Under the pieces are notes generated by a model. The model saw only the letters and a program-made list of their open reading frames with translations, did not search any database and was not told the DNA's origin. From the NCBI GenBank assembly GCA_017795105.1, contig CP051247.1, positions 3,554,001 through 3,618,000 of the forward strand: DNA of 64,000 bases. Reading direction: 5' to 3'. Source of the stretch: Planctomycetaceae bacterium. Lineage in GTDB: Bacteria > Planctomycetota > Planctomycetia > Planctomycetales > Planctomycetaceae. The position numbers and the translations under genes are program-made. How positions within the stretch are numbered: the first letter of the stretch is position 1; every line of letters starts with the position of its first letter. Below, piece by piece: positions 10,448 through 25,385 of the stretch.

Positions 10448-10909
10448 TTACTTTTTATAGACTTTGTCCGGATCGAATGTCTTCTCCGATTCGGCCATCT
10501 TCAGGGGCACGGGTTGATCAGCCGCGACGCTGTCCCGGTCGACGGTTCGGAAGAAGCAGCTGTTGTAACCAACGTGGCAGGCTCCCGCCCCGATCTGTTC
10601 AACACGCAGCCAGATCGCATCCTGGTCGCAGTCGACGCGAATCTCTTTGACCTTCTGCACGTGGCCGCTCGTCTTGCCTTTGTGCCACAATTCCTGTCGG
10701 CTGCGGCTGTAGTAGACCGCTTCCCCAACTTCGATGGTCTTCTTCAGGGCTTCTTCGTTCATATAGGCGACCATCAGCAGTTCGCCTGATTCGAAATCGG
10801 TGGTGATCGCCGGGAGGAGTCCCTGGGCGTCGAATTTTGGAGCCAGTTCCAGTCCCTGCTCGACCTGCTGCTTCTCGCCCCGTTCCGCGAATTGAATGGT
10901 GTCTGTCAT
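10448..10909 (-). CDS. hisI: Phosphoribosyl-AMP cyclohydrolase
   Basis: A 153-residue enzyme of the third step of histidine synthesis, opening the purine ring of phosphoribosyl-AMP. Family motifs are MVAYMNEEAL, YYSRSRQELWHKGKTSGH, the metal-binding VDCDQDAIWL, and the zinc cysteines in GAGACHVGYNSCFFR. It is the stand-alone cyclohydrolase without the HisE pyrophosphatase domain found in fused HisIE. The C-terminal 30 residues are charged and specific to this protein. It follows yraN by 36 bp on the same strand. No other his gene is in the window. Confidence 0.96.
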   Translation of the reverse strand: MTDTIQFAERGEKQQVEQGLELAPKFDAQGLLPAITTDFESGELLMVAYMNEEALKKTIEVGEAVYYSRSRQELWHKGKTSGHVQKVKEIRVDCDQDAIWLRVEQIGAGACHVGYNSCFFRTVDRDSVAADQPVPLKMAESEKTFDPDKVYKK

Positions 10910-10945
10910 CGTCTCTTCTCGTGTCTGCTTTTGTGTTCCAATAAT

Positions 10946-11356
10946 CTAGTCGGCGGCCTGAAAGGCGTGCCGGATATGTTCAATGGTCTCAATGTTTTTC
11001 TCAGCGTCCCAGACAATCGTAACCACGTCGAAACGCGGAGACGAGGTTCTTTCCGGGCGACGCTGCAGAAAAGCCGCGGCTGCCCGCGTCAGTTTCTGTT
11101 GTTTCCGGAGATTCACCGTTTCAGCCGGCGTTCCATGGGCCTGAGACGACCGCGTTCGCACCTCGACGAAGACCAGCTGTGCCCCGTCCCGGGCAATGAT
11201 GTCAATTTCCCCATATCGGTTCGCATGATTCCGGTCGACAATTCGCATTCGTTGCCGTTTGAGGTGCCGAACCGCTTCGTCTTCACCACGGCGTCCCAGC
11301 GAGACAGGCGTTCGTTGAAAGACGCGGCGAAGTTTCGAGATCAGCCCGAGGATCAT
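10946..11356 (-). CDS. YraN/UPF0102 family protein
   Basis: A 136-residue protein with the restriction-endonuclease-like fold of UPF0102. The signature is LGRRGEDEAVRHL near residue 20, then NRYGEIDIIARDGAQLVFVE with R after V, matching the E-D-ExK-like core. I choose ATG 11356 because GGAGA lies five bases upstream and families start near here; the ORF runs further upstream without homology-like sequence. A nuclease role in DNA processing has been proposed for the family, but its function is not settled. It follows rplS by about 250 bp, as in many bacteria where rplS, rnhB and yraN cluster. Confidence 0.88.
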   Translation of the reverse strand: MILGLISKLRRVFQRTPVSLGRRGEDEAVRHLKRQRMRIVDRNHANRYGEIDIIARDGAQLVFVEVRTRSSQAHGTPAETVNLRKQQKLTRAAAAFLQRRPERTSSPRFDVVTIVWDAEKNIETIEHIRHAFQAAD

Positions 11357-11604
11357 CGCGCTCTCCGCTCTGGCATCAAGTTCTATGCAACAGGTTGGCA
11401 CAGAGTTCATCACTGGGTTGCCGTGGGGCAACAAGAGTCTTGTCTTTCCCGTGTTTCAATCGTGACCCGTGGGCCAACTGAACACGACATCTCGTCTTGA
11501 TCGGTTGAATCCCTCTGTTGCCGCGACTCCTGCAGAGCCAACGAAAAAAGGTCCGGCTGCGCATCGGGCGCGAGCCGAACCTTTTCGTGTTTCACAGCAT
11601 GAGC

Positions 11605-11997
11605 TTACTTGCTGGCCGTTCCGACTTCGACTTCGCCGGCCTTGGCGCGACGTTCGCGAAGACGGGTCGCCTTACCGATACGGTCACGCAGGTAGAACAG
11701 CTTGGCGCGACGGACGCGAGCGTGACGCAGCACGACGACTTCGGCCACTTTCGGGGAGTGAACCGGGAACGTCCGTTCGACACCTTCACCAGCCACGATG
11801 CGGCGAACAGTGAAGTTTTCCCGGGTTCCGCCACCGCGGCGTGCGATGACCACACCGTTGAAGACCTGGATGCGCTCTTTGTCGCCTTCCAGAATTCGGG
11901 TGTGCACATCGACGGTGTCGCCAATCTCGAATTTCAGCGGGGTTTCGCGAAGGCTGGACTCTTCAGCCACCTTCAAAAGTTCCTGTCGATTTCGCAT
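11605..11997 (-). CDS. rplS: 50S ribosomal protein L19
   Basis: A 130-residue L19, located at the interface of the two ribosomal subunits. Recognisable stretches are FEIGDTVDVHTRILEGDKER, IQVFNGVVIARRGGG, ENFTVRRI, GVERTFPVHSP and RVRRAKLFYLRDRIGKATR. The C-terminus extends about 12 residues beyond the E. coli length. It lies 40 bp downstream of trmD in the usual order. Confidence 0.98.
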   Translation of the reverse strand: MRNRQELLKVAEESSLRETPLKFEIGDTVDVHTRILEGDKERIQVFNGVVIARRGGGTRENFTVRRIVAGEGVERTFPVHSPKVAEVVVLRHARVRRAKLFYLRDRIGKATRLRERRAKAGEVEVGTASK

Positions 11998-12037
11998 CGC
12001 ACTATTTCCTCAACCTGATTTGTGAGTTGAATCTGAT

Positions 12038-12748
12038 TTATTCCGAGTCCGATGAACTCTCGCGGTTCGAGGCCGCCTGATCGTCCTGTCGACGTCTGGT
12101 TCGTTCCAGACTTTGTTCGTTTCGCCAGCGTTCGACCTCGGCGTGATTACCGCTGAGCAGAACGTCCGGCACCTGCATGCCCCGATAGTCGCGAGGCCGC
12201 GTGTACTGCGGGTATTCCACCTGGCCCGGATCGGAAAAGGAATCCAACCGGGCACTGTCTTCGTCACCGAGCAGTCCGGGAATGAGCCGCATGACTGCTT
12301 CAATGATAATCATGGCAGGCACTTCGCCGCCATTGCAGATGAAGTCTCCGATCGAGATTTCGAGAGGTTGCAGCCCCTCGACGATCCGGTGATCGAACCC
12401 TTCATACCGCCCGCAGAGCAGAATCAGACGTTCCTGCTCTGAGAGTTGTTCCACCAGCTGCTGGTCCAGCCGCCGCCCATTGGGGGTCAGCATGATCAGC
12501 TGTCCGGGGGAACTGCCCTGCTGTCGGACATCTTCGACACAGCGAAAGATGGGATCGCAGCTGAGGAGCATTCCAGGGCCGCCGCCGTACGGGCGATCGT
12601 CCACTGATTGATGTTTATCGGTTGCCCAGTCCCGAAAGTTCCATAAATGAATCTCAAGGAGCTGGCGTTGCAATGCTTTGTGCAGCAGGCTTTCGCCCAG
12701 AAAGCCCTGGAAGAGTCCAGGGAAGATAGTCAGCACATCGAATCGCAC
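12038..12748 (-). CDS. trmD: tRNA (guanine-N1)-methyltransferase
   Basis: A 236-residue SPOUT methyltransferase that makes m1G37 in tRNAs. It begins MRFDVLTIFPGLFQGFL. The trefoil-knot SAM site is seen in YGGGPGMLL near 56, LLCGRYEGFDHRI near 111 and ISIGDFICNGGEVPAM near 133. The C-terminal DNA-like domain includes YPQYTRPRDYRGMQVPDVLL. The last 20 residues are charged and variable. It lies 38 bp after rpsP, with no rimM between. Confidence 0.98.
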   Translation of the reverse strand: MRFDVLTIFPGLFQGFLGESLLHKALQRQLLEIHLWNFRDWATDKHQSVDDRPYGGGPGMLLSCDPIFRCVEDVRQQGSSPGQLIMLTPNGRRLDQQLVEQLSEQERLILLCGRYEGFDHRIVEGLQPLEISIGDFICNGGEVPAMIIIEAVMRLIPGLLGDEDSARLDSFSDPGQVEYPQYTRPRDYRGMQVPDVLLSGNHAEVERWRNEQSLERTRRRQDDQAASNRESSSDSE

Positions 12749-12786
12749 GAAAATCGACCTGTCGAACCGGACCTGAAGGCCAGATT

Positions 12787-13170
12787 CTAGCCTTCGGTGT
12801 TTTCTTCAGCCGGCTGTTCTTCGGCTGGAGTTTCCTCGGCGGAGGCTTCTTCGGCCGGAGCAGCTTCCGGTTCCGGAGCCTTTGGAGCGGTCATCGGGGG
12901 CGGTTCTTTGACCGTTCCCCAGTCGTTGTCGCGAACCTTGCGGATCAGCACGTTGACCTTTTCGCTCGGCTGAGCACCAACGGACAGCCAGTAGTCGACG
13001 CGTTCAAGATTCATCTTCACGCGCTCGGACTTCTCACGAACCATCGGATCGTACGTGCCGATTTCTTCGATCGTCTTGCCGTCACGCGGTACCCGCGAGT
13101 CCATCACGCAGATACGAAAGAACGGGCGATGCGTTCGCCCCAGTTTCTTCATTCGAATTCGAACAGACAC
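12787..13170 (-). CDS. rpsP: 30S ribosomal protein S16
   Basis: A 127-residue S16. The core of about 85 residues begins MSVRIRMKKLGRTHRPFFRI, followed by the typical VMDSRVPRDGKTIEEIGTYD. The last 40 residues form an acidic Ala/Glu/Pro-rich tail (AEEASAEETPAEEQPAEE) not present in short S16 proteins. It heads the leftward operon rpsP-trmD-rplS. Confidence 0.97.
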   Translation of the reverse strand: MSVRIRMKKLGRTHRPFFRICVMDSRVPRDGKTIEEIGTYDPMVREKSERVKMNLERVDYWLSVGAQPSEKVNVLIRKVRDNDWGTVKEPPPMTAPKAPEPEAAPAEEASAEETPAEEQPAEENTEG

Positions 13171-14120
13171 CGTGTTTTCCTCTATTTGTAATCAATGGCC
13201 GATCAGGCTTGCCCCGTCCGTACGACGACCGAGAAAAAGACTCCCTCAGGTCGCTCGAGCATCCAGCGTCACCGCCGCTCGAGCGCTAAAGACAAGCCGT
13301 GTCCGCAAATGGACCGACGGCGGGATCCCGACGTTTCCCTCGCAAGCAAGCCAGTAGTGTAACAGCTTCTTCTGATTTTGAAAGTCTGGTCGAGCAAAAA
13401 TAGCGGGAGCAGGGCAAGGAGATCAACACCGCTTTCAGGCAGGCCAGCCGGAATGGCATCGCTGGCCAGAGCCAATGACGAGGAGAGGTGCCAGGGAACG
13501 CATAAGGGTTTGTGCAATCGTTCGTTTTTTAATGATTCTTTCTTTTTTTCGTGGACGACCTTTGATTCAGTGGTAGCATAGACTCGGAGAAGAGGGGGGA
13601 TGACGTATCGTCCGTGATTTATGAGGAATCACCATTCCCAAATGGCAACCTCCGACTGGCCAGGATCAATCTATTTTGTTCGGCCGCCGGTTGTCAGAGC
13701 CTGAGCCTTCGGGCTTGGCGAGAATTCGACGCCAACGCGTCTTGTTGCAAGGGAATTCTCCGTGAACACCTATGACATGGATTGTCTGCCAGCCGAGCCA
13801 TTTGCGGCCCGCTTAGTACCCGGCTTTCTCTCCTTAGCTGTTTCTTCCGCTTAGGAATTCATCGGCTCTCGTTGCGGTCTTTTCACGGCCGGATGAGACG
13901 TCTGATTTATCTGTTGCCAGTGCACACGAATGTGGTTGGTTCGCATTTTTGCGATTTTCTGAGAGGGCCTGACGGCCAGACTTGTTTTCCGGATCGATCG
14001 TTGGCATGGTGACACACTTTGCCGTCGCCCACGGGTTCGCTCATGGAGCTGGCCCGGTCCGGTGATCACCGCGTAATGGAGACACGCGTTTCTATGACTT
14101 CTTTCCCAAGTGAGGAGTGT
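13171..14120. other. Divergent intergenic region between rpsP and rpoD
   Basis: Nearly 950 bp separate the rpsP operon and rpoD, and must hold both promoters. I find no ORF with coding character. There is a T-rich stretch (13519-13551) and an inverted repeat of GAGAATTC / GAATTCTC around 13720-13760. A small hairpin with a TTCG loop (AGCC-ttcg-GGCT) lies near 13700. No clear -35/-10 pair or known RNA family could be recognised. Confidence 0.4.
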
Positions 14121-15842
<1,722 letters not shown>

Positions 15843-15862
15843 ACCTGACGAAACGAACGAAC

Positions 15863-15900
15863 AAAAAGCCCTGCCCGCTGATTGCGAGCAGGGCTTTTTT
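15863..15900 (+). terminator. Rho-independent terminator of rpoD
   Basis: AAAAAGCCCTGC and GCAGGGCTTTTTT form a stem with a 13-base loop, followed by six T. It starts 21 bp after the rpoD stop. Confidence 0.93.
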
Positions 15901-15965
15901 CATGCGCCCAGTTCGGACCGGTGGAGTCTGTCCTACGGGTGCGGCTTCGTGGGGCAATACCGTTC

Positions 15966-16115
15966 GTACCGGCGGCATCCTGCCGCCCCGAATGCGAGTG
16001 GCTCCCATAGGTCGCGTGGAGACTCCTCAAATCTCTTCCACAAAGAGCGACGTCTTTCTTTACTCCGCGTCGTCGACAGTTGCACGTCCATTCGGCGGCA
16101 GGATGCCGCCGGTAC
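15966..16115. mobile_element. 150-bp MITE-like element, copy 1
   Basis: A 150-bp element bounded by perfect 22-bp terminal inverted repeats (left end GTACCGGCGGCATCCTGCCG, right end its reverse complement finishing in GCCGCCGGTAC). Each terminal repeat is itself a hairpin, GGCGGCA-tcc-TGCCGCC. It has no coding capacity. The interior (CTCCCATAGGTCGCGTGGAG, AAAGAGCGACGTCTTTCTTT) is shared with copy 2. A transposase-mobilised origin is inferred, since no matching transposase is in the window. Confidence 0.75.
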
Positions 16116-16255
16116 AATTTGAAGGCCGTCCGTTGTAGGGCAGGCTGCTCGCCTGCCGCTTGTGACTGGCTGCTCGATTGTCACGATGCCTATGCGGGCA
16201 CGTCCACAGAAGTAGACGAACTCTGTCGCAATCGACGGCGCTTCTGCTCTCCGTC

Positions 16256-16405
16256 GTAGCGGCGGCATCCTGCCGCCGATTGCGGGTGACTCCCATAGGT
16301 CGCGTGGAGACTCTCCTCATCTCTTTTCCACAAAGAGCGACGTCTTTCTTTGATCTGCGTCGTCGACGGTAGCACATCCATTCGGCGGCAGGATGCCGCC
16401 GGTAC
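16256..16405. mobile_element. 150-bp MITE-like element, copy 2
   Basis: The same length and orientation as copy 1, with the left end GTAGCGGCGGCATCC (one mismatch) and the right end GGATGCCGCCGGTAC. The interior is nearly identical to copy 1. Between the copies lies a hairpin GGCAGGC-tgctc-GCCTGCC at about 16139-16157. Confidence 0.75.
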
Positions 16406-16423
16406 GGTTGAGACCCAAACGCA

Positions 16424-16458
16424 AGCAGGGCGGAGTGTTGTTCACACTCCGCCCTGCT
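16424..16458 (-). terminator. Long hairpin downstream of fliA
   Basis: A perfect 15-bp stem (AGCAGGGCGGAGTGT / ACACTCCGCCCTGCT) with a 5-base loop lies 28 bp beyond the fliA stop. There is no T-run after it on the leftward strand, so it may terminate weakly or stabilise the 3' end. Confidence 0.65.
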
Positions 16459-16485
16459 CTGTTGGACACACTCAACTCATGTTGA

Positions 16486-17265
<780 letters not shown>

Positions 17266-17451
17266 TGACTCCTCCATTGAGTGTCTCATTGTTGCCTTGC
17301 GGCAGCTGAGTCCGTCCAGAGACGCTTGCCCAGAATGAAAGTGGTTTACTCGCAGATCTTGTAGCGACCGTGGTTCTGCCGTCGGCATTTGGCAGCGGTC
17401 TTATGGGTAAGCACTTCCAGCGCGGTCCTGGTCGCGGACTGCCGACAGGTC

Positions 17452-17718
17452 TTACTGACCAGTCGAACCGGCGGACGACTTCAGACCGTGTTGCTCGGCT
17501 TCCTGAAGGTCACTTAAAGCAGCCAGTTCGCGGGCGGCGAGTTCTTCCATCATGTGGCGACTGATTTCTCCTATGGCAAAACCAATGCCAAAGAAGACCA
17601 GGCCCGTGATTGCAGAGTTCGTCAGTCCGCTTGAAAAGGCTGCTCCTTCCCAGATGCAACGGACAAGCGTCGTCACAAAGGCAAGTGAGCCAACATGAAA
17701 GGCGAAGTGAAGTGCCAT
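17452..17718 (-). CDS. Small membrane protein in flagellar cluster
   Basis: An 88-residue protein with two hydrophobic segments: residues 5-23 (FAFHVGSLAFVTTLVRCIW) and about 33-50 (NSAITGLVFFGIGFAIGE). A charged helical tail follows (MMEELAARELAALSDLQEAE). I do not recognise a family. Its place between flhG and fliA in the same direction suggests a flagellar role, but this is positional only. It starts with ATG. It has no cysteine or catalytic motif outside one Cys in segment 1. Confidence 0.65.
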   Translation of the reverse strand: MALHFAFHVGSLAFVTTLVRCIWEGAAFSSGLTNSAITGLVFFGIGFAIGEISRHMMEELAARELAALSDLQEAEQHGLKSSAGSTGQ

Positions 17719-17951
17719 TTCCGATTCCGATGCCCTGTTTGTTCATTGAATGACTGCGCTTCAGCAATTCATTCGCTGAGTAAACACTTCATCAGAGATC
17801 GGCATTTCGCGTGATGTAAATTCAGTCCTTTCCGTGTAAATTCTGTAATCGTTAAATCTTGACAGTTGTAGAAATGGTCGGTTTCCCGCTTAGTAAAGAA
17901 CGCAAAATCAACCTGGAAACGTGACCTCTACAATGTGCTTCCTCGTGCTGG

Positions 17952-18863
17952 TCAGGCGGCCGCCTGCTTCTCCGACAGCAACCGTTTTCCGATTGGCTCG
18001 ACCGTCGAAGCCAGCGTGTTCTGATGGGTCGCTGCCAGCAGTCGACCGAGATGGTGGATTGCCTGGCAGGCGTTGGCTTGAGCATCCTGAACCATTGCCG
18101 GTCGTCGCGTGGCGATCGAATGGCGGATCAATTCGTCCTCCGGCACACAGCCCAGGACGTTGACGTCGGCGTTCAGGAACTGCCGTGATGTCTTCTTGAG
18201 ATTCGTGATCGCCTGCTGAGCCTCGCGGGTGTCGCAGCGGTTGAAGAGCAGGCGGATGTCTGAGAGCTCGCTGCCGTGATACACCTTGAGTGCGGCGTAG
18301 GTGTCAGCGAGTGACGTGATTTCCAGAGTTGAGACGAGCAGAACGGTATCGGCTCCCGCTGCGAACTGTCGCGTGCCCCGATGCACGCCGCTGCCGCAAT
18401 CCAAGATCAGGAAGTCGAACTCCTCATCAAGTTGGTTGAGTTCGTTGAGCAGACGTTCGCGGTCTCCGCTCGGCGAATCGGCCAGGTCGACCAGCCCGCT
18501 GGCCCCCGGCAGAATCGAGATGCCAGCAGGCCCATTCAGCATGATCTCGCGGAGTGAACGGGAGTTGTTGAGAACATGAGAGAGATTCCAGTACCCGTTG
18601 AGTCCGCACATCAGGTCGAGATTGCCCAGACCCAGATCGGCATCGAGCAGGCAGACGCGATGTCCGTCGCCGGCCAGTGCAATCGCCAGGTTCAGCGAGA
18701 TGACCGACTTCCCGACACCCCCCTTGCCGCTTGTGACGGCGATGGTGCGGGCGGCTTTGCGAGAGCGGCCGGAGGGCTGGGCAGAACTGTTGCTCCAGGC
18801 CGATTTGGCCTGGCTAATCAGCGAACGAAGTTCGGCGGCCTGATCGATACGGGGATGGCTCAT
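17952..18863 (-). CDS. flhG: FlhG/FleN, MinD-like ATPase regulating flagellum number
   Basis: A 303-residue ParA/MinD-family ATPase. The deviant Walker A is TSGKGGVGKSVISLN near residue 45, followed by VCLLDADLGLGNLDLMCGL near 72 and LILDCGSGVHRG near 150. In flagellated bacteria FlhG antagonises FlhF and limits flagellum number and placement. It starts with ATG 50 bp after the flhF stop, consistent with one operon. The N-terminal 40 residues are basic and contain DQAAELRSLI, a position that in FlhG proteins holds a DQAxxLR activator helix for FlhF. Confidence 0.94.
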   Translation of the reverse strand: MSHPRIDQAAELRSLISQAKSAWSNSSAQPSGRSRKAARTIAVTSGKGGVGKSVISLNLAIALAGDGHRVCLLDADLGLGNLDLMCGLNGYWNLSHVLNNSRSLREIMLNGPAGISILPGASGLVDLADSPSGDRERLLNELNQLDEEFDFLILDCGSGVHRGTRQFAAGADTVLLVSTLEITSLADTYAALKVYHGSELSDIRLLFNRCDTREAQQAITNLKKTSRQFLNADVNVLGCVPEDELIRHSIATRRPAMVQDAQANACQAIHHLGRLLAATHQNTLASTVEPIGKRLLSEKQAAA

Positions 18864-18913
18864 GATGGGGACGGTTTCTGAGAGGGACGATGTCGGTGGG
18901 AGGGCGATGAGGG

Positions 18914-20239
18914 TTAAACCGGAGTGGGCATGTCGACCCGTTCCTGTCCCAGGACAAGCCGGGTGGCACGAGTGGCGTGAGCCGGTTCGATGTCGTGAGG
19001 GACGTTCTGGCCGGTGGTGAAGTAACTCAGAGGTAACCCGAGTTGACCGACATTGATGATGCTGCCGAGGCCGGGAGCTTCATCGAGCTTGGTCAGAATC
19101 GTGGAGGTGGGGTGGATCGACTGGAACTTCTCGACGGTCGTTCGCAGATGGCGATATCCGGCGGTCGCACTCAGGACGAGGTGAATCTCGTCGACGACGA
19201 TTTCGGAAAGAACGCTCTTGAGCTCCTGCAGTTTCAGATCGTCCTGAGGGCTGCGGCCAGCGGTGTCGATGAGGATCAGATCCATGCCGGCGAGGTCGTT
19301 GACGGCCTGTTTCATCTCCGCAGCTGAGGTGACAACCTTCATCGGCAGGTCGATGATTTCGGCATAGGTCCGAAGCTGTTCCACAGCGGCGATGCGATAG
19401 GTGTCGACCGTGATCAAGCCCATGCGGATGTTGTCCCGCAGGCGGAAGTTGGCGGCGAGCTTGGCGATCGTGGTCGTCTTGCCGACACCGGTTGGTCCGA
19501 CAAGAGCCGCGATGCGTGTCTGCCCCGGAGTGACTTTGATCGGGCCGCTGCAGCGGACGTCCGATTCGATCATCGCGAACAGTTTGCGATGCAGCGTTTC
19601 GGGATCGTTCCGTTCGCGGAAATCGCATCGAGTTTTGAGGCGGGTGATGAGTTCGCGAGCGAGCGACTCTTCAACCTCGGCATCCATCAGTTCGGTGTAG
19701 AGCGTGAATAACTCCGGCGGGATATCTCGGGACACGCCCTGATTCACTTGAGCGGTCAGCTGCTCCACCATCTTCTGCATGGCGTCGAGTCGCTCGCTGA
19801 CCAATCGCTCGAGCTTGCGTGATTCAAGTTCGTCTGCCGTTCGTGGTCTCGCCTCGCGGGTTGCCTTTGGTGTCTGAACAGCGGGGGCGGCTGTTTCTTG
19901 CCGTGGACGCTCTTCTGTGATCGGTGAATCAACGGGAGTAGACGTCCTGGCGGGGCGTTGCTGATAAACGGAGAGATCGGGAGCAGAGGCTTCTTCCTGC
20001 TGTTCATTGTGAACCGGAGCAGCTGCCGGGCGGCGACGCTGTGGGGTGGGAGCAGGACCTTGTCCATCGTCGGGGATGGCGACGATTTCAGTTTCGACAC
20101 GTTCTTTCTGCCAGGGGAATTTCCCTTTGCGGGGGATCTGACGCGTATGGAAGATCAGAGCATTGGGACCGAGATCTTCCCGGACCAGGCGGAGAGCTTC
20201 CTGCATCGTTTCCGCGCGATAGGTTCTGAAGTCCGACAT
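18914..20239 (-). CDS. flhF: Flagellar biosynthesis GTPase FlhF
   Basis: A 441-residue SRP-type GTPase that sets the site of flagellar assembly. The N-terminal B domain begins MSDFRTYRAETMQEALRLVR. A Pro/Thr/Arg-rich linker spans about 70-150. The NG domain carries LVGPTGVGKTTTIAKLA near 255, DTYRIAAVEQLRTYAEI, LIDTAGRSPQDDLKL and ILTKLDEAPGLGS. I choose ATG 20239 because AAGGA lies 6-7 bases upstream; the upstream ORF start adds 11 residues. Confidence 0.95.
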   Translation of the reverse strand: MSDFRTYRAETMQEALRLVREDLGPNALIFHTRQIPRKGKFPWQKERVETEIVAIPDDGQGPAPTPQRRRPAAAPVHNEQQEEASAPDLSVYQQRPARTSTPVDSPITEERPRQETAAPAVQTPKATREARPRTADELESRKLERLVSERLDAMQKMVEQLTAQVNQGVSRDIPPELFTLYTELMDAEVEESLARELITRLKTRCDFRERNDPETLHRKLFAMIESDVRCSGPIKVTPGQTRIAALVGPTGVGKTTTIAKLAANFRLRDNIRMGLITVDTYRIAAVEQLRTYAEIIDLPMKVVTSAAEMKQAVNDLAGMDLILIDTAGRSPQDDLKLQELKSVLSEIVVDEIHLVLSATAGYRHLRTTVEKFQSIHPTSTILTKLDEAPGLGSIINVGQLGLPLSYFTTGQNVPHDIEPAHATRATRLVLGQERVDMPTPV

Positions 20240-20400
20240 GGGAATTCCTTGGGAGACGAGCGTACGTTCCACGCCGCACCGGGGAGGTGCGTTTTGACGC
20301 TGTCTGGAAGGGGGGATTTGATTGGGTAGGGTGAGGTCAACAGTTCGGAAACCACAGACATCCTGTCGGTGACCAGCTGTGTGTGATCTTCAGGGGAAGC

Positions 20401-20537
20401 ACTGGTGAAGCCAGTGGCACACAGTTCGAGTTGTTGACTTCGATCGTATTTAGGAAGGGAGAGCCGTGGGGTGGCTCGGTTCTTAGTTCGCGAGCCTTGG
20501 GAGGGCTCAGTGGGTAGTTCTTAAGTCCTGGGGGGAC

Positions 20538-20540
<3 letters not shown>
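20401..20540. repeat. Hairpin cluster between flhA and flhF
   Basis: Four short hairpins lie in the gap. ACTGGT-gaa-GCCAGT (20401-20415) has a GAA loop. Three tandem stems with TGGG-containing loops follow: GAGCC/GGCTC at 20461-20477, GAGCC/GGCTC at 20492-20508 and TAAGTCC/GGACTTA at 20522-20540. The last overlaps the flhA stop codon. The spacers share a TTCTTAGTT/TAGTTCTTA-like string. The stems differ while the loops are kept. Confidence 0.65.
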
Positions 20541-22676
<2,136 letters not shown>

Positions 22677-22692
22677 GGGTGGAAACTCCGCT

Positions 22693-22711
22693 CTCTTGCA
22701 GGACGCAAGAG
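22693..22711. repeat. Palindrome upstream of flhA
   Basis: CTCTTGC-aggac-GCAAGAG forms a 7-bp stem 16 bp upstream of the flhA start codon. It may affect flhA translation or belong to the wider palindrome families of the window. Confidence 0.5.
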
Positions 22712-22855
22712 CGACAGATGACGATTCGGTTGGATTAAGTTTGTCATCGTTGCCCGCGGGAAGGGATGGTGCGGGCGATAGGACAGGGTTGAGGGCCGAG
22801 TGATATGGGATACCCCTCTGGCGTGTCCAGATAAAATCTTAAGATTTGGTTCAAG

Positions 22856-23312
22856 TCATCGGTCGCGGAGAACCGAAGGGGGCGCCGACTTGTCGGGAGC
22901 GTCGAGAAATGATTGCAACATCGACTGGGCGGCCAGCTTGTCGAGATGCTGCTTGCGTTTGGCTTGCGACAATCCGAATTCGCGTAAGTGGTTGTCAGCT
23001 ATGGAGCTGGTGAAACGCTCGTCCCAGTAAGTGACCGGCAGGGAGGTCGCTTCGCCGAGCCAGTTGCCGTATTTTCTCGCCTCTTTGGCCTTCTCGCCTT
23101 CGTCTCCGCTCATGTGAACGGGGAGCCCGACGACGAGTCCTTTGATTCGATATTCATTGCAGATCTTACAGATTGTGCGTGCTTCAGGAGCCGGTTGAGA
23201 GCGTTGCATGATCTCAAGAGCAGACGCAATCGACTGATCGGGCGAAGAAATCGCGATCCCGACCCGTTTGGTGCCGTAGTCGATCCCCAGCAATGCTCCG
23301 GTTGTCGGAAAC

Positions 23313-23323
<11 letters not shown>
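22856..23323 (-). CDS. ruvX: Holliday-junction resolvase-like RuvX/YqgF
   Basis: A 155-residue RNase H-fold protein. The first catalytic Asp lies in LLGIDYGTKRVGIAIS near residue 15. GLVVGLPVHMSGDEGEKA and VTYWDERFTSSIADNHL follow with further acidic residues. The family acts in pre-16S rRNA processing in E. coli and has been linked to recombination. Its start overlaps the end of the upstream PAS-GAF-receiver gene by 11 bp, so translation is probably coupled. The C-terminal 12 residues are charged (DKSAPPSVLRDR). Confidence 0.94.
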
Positions 23324-25025
<1,702 letters not shown>

Positions 25026-25385
25026 AGGATGTCGTTACTCGCTTGTCTCAGCAGCGATCGGTCGCCAGGGTGTCGGTCGGCAAGATCGGAGAGACTGGCT
25101 GCAGAGGAAATCCGCCTGGCCAGTGGATCTTCAAACCACGTACGTTTAGGGATGAACCTGCGATCGGCATCGGGACGCTCCCGATCTTGGTCGACGGGTC
25201 CTTCTCCTAATTTATACCGAATCGTGCAGAACGTACAAACTTAGAATGCCTGAACACCCGCGAATTTCAGGACTTCCCGCCGATCGTGCGACACTCTGGG
25301 GTTGTGAGGAGGTGCAGTTGTCCGGGCAGTGCGATACAATGCCCGCCCGTTACTACCCTCCAATATTGCCCGGAGCAGATTCTCA
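25026..25385. other. Divergent intergenic region upstream of ychF
   Basis: These 360 bp separate two divergent genes and should hold both promoters. A TACAAT at about 25334 is a possible -10 box for ychF, but no well-spaced -35 could be paired with it. I see no repeats and no ORF beyond out-of-frame shadows. Confidence 0.35.

Noticed and set aside
13171..14120. Small ORF at 13782-14012 and others in the rpsP-rpoD gap
   Set aside because: No ribosome site and a Cys/Arg/Ser-rich product; treated as non-coding.
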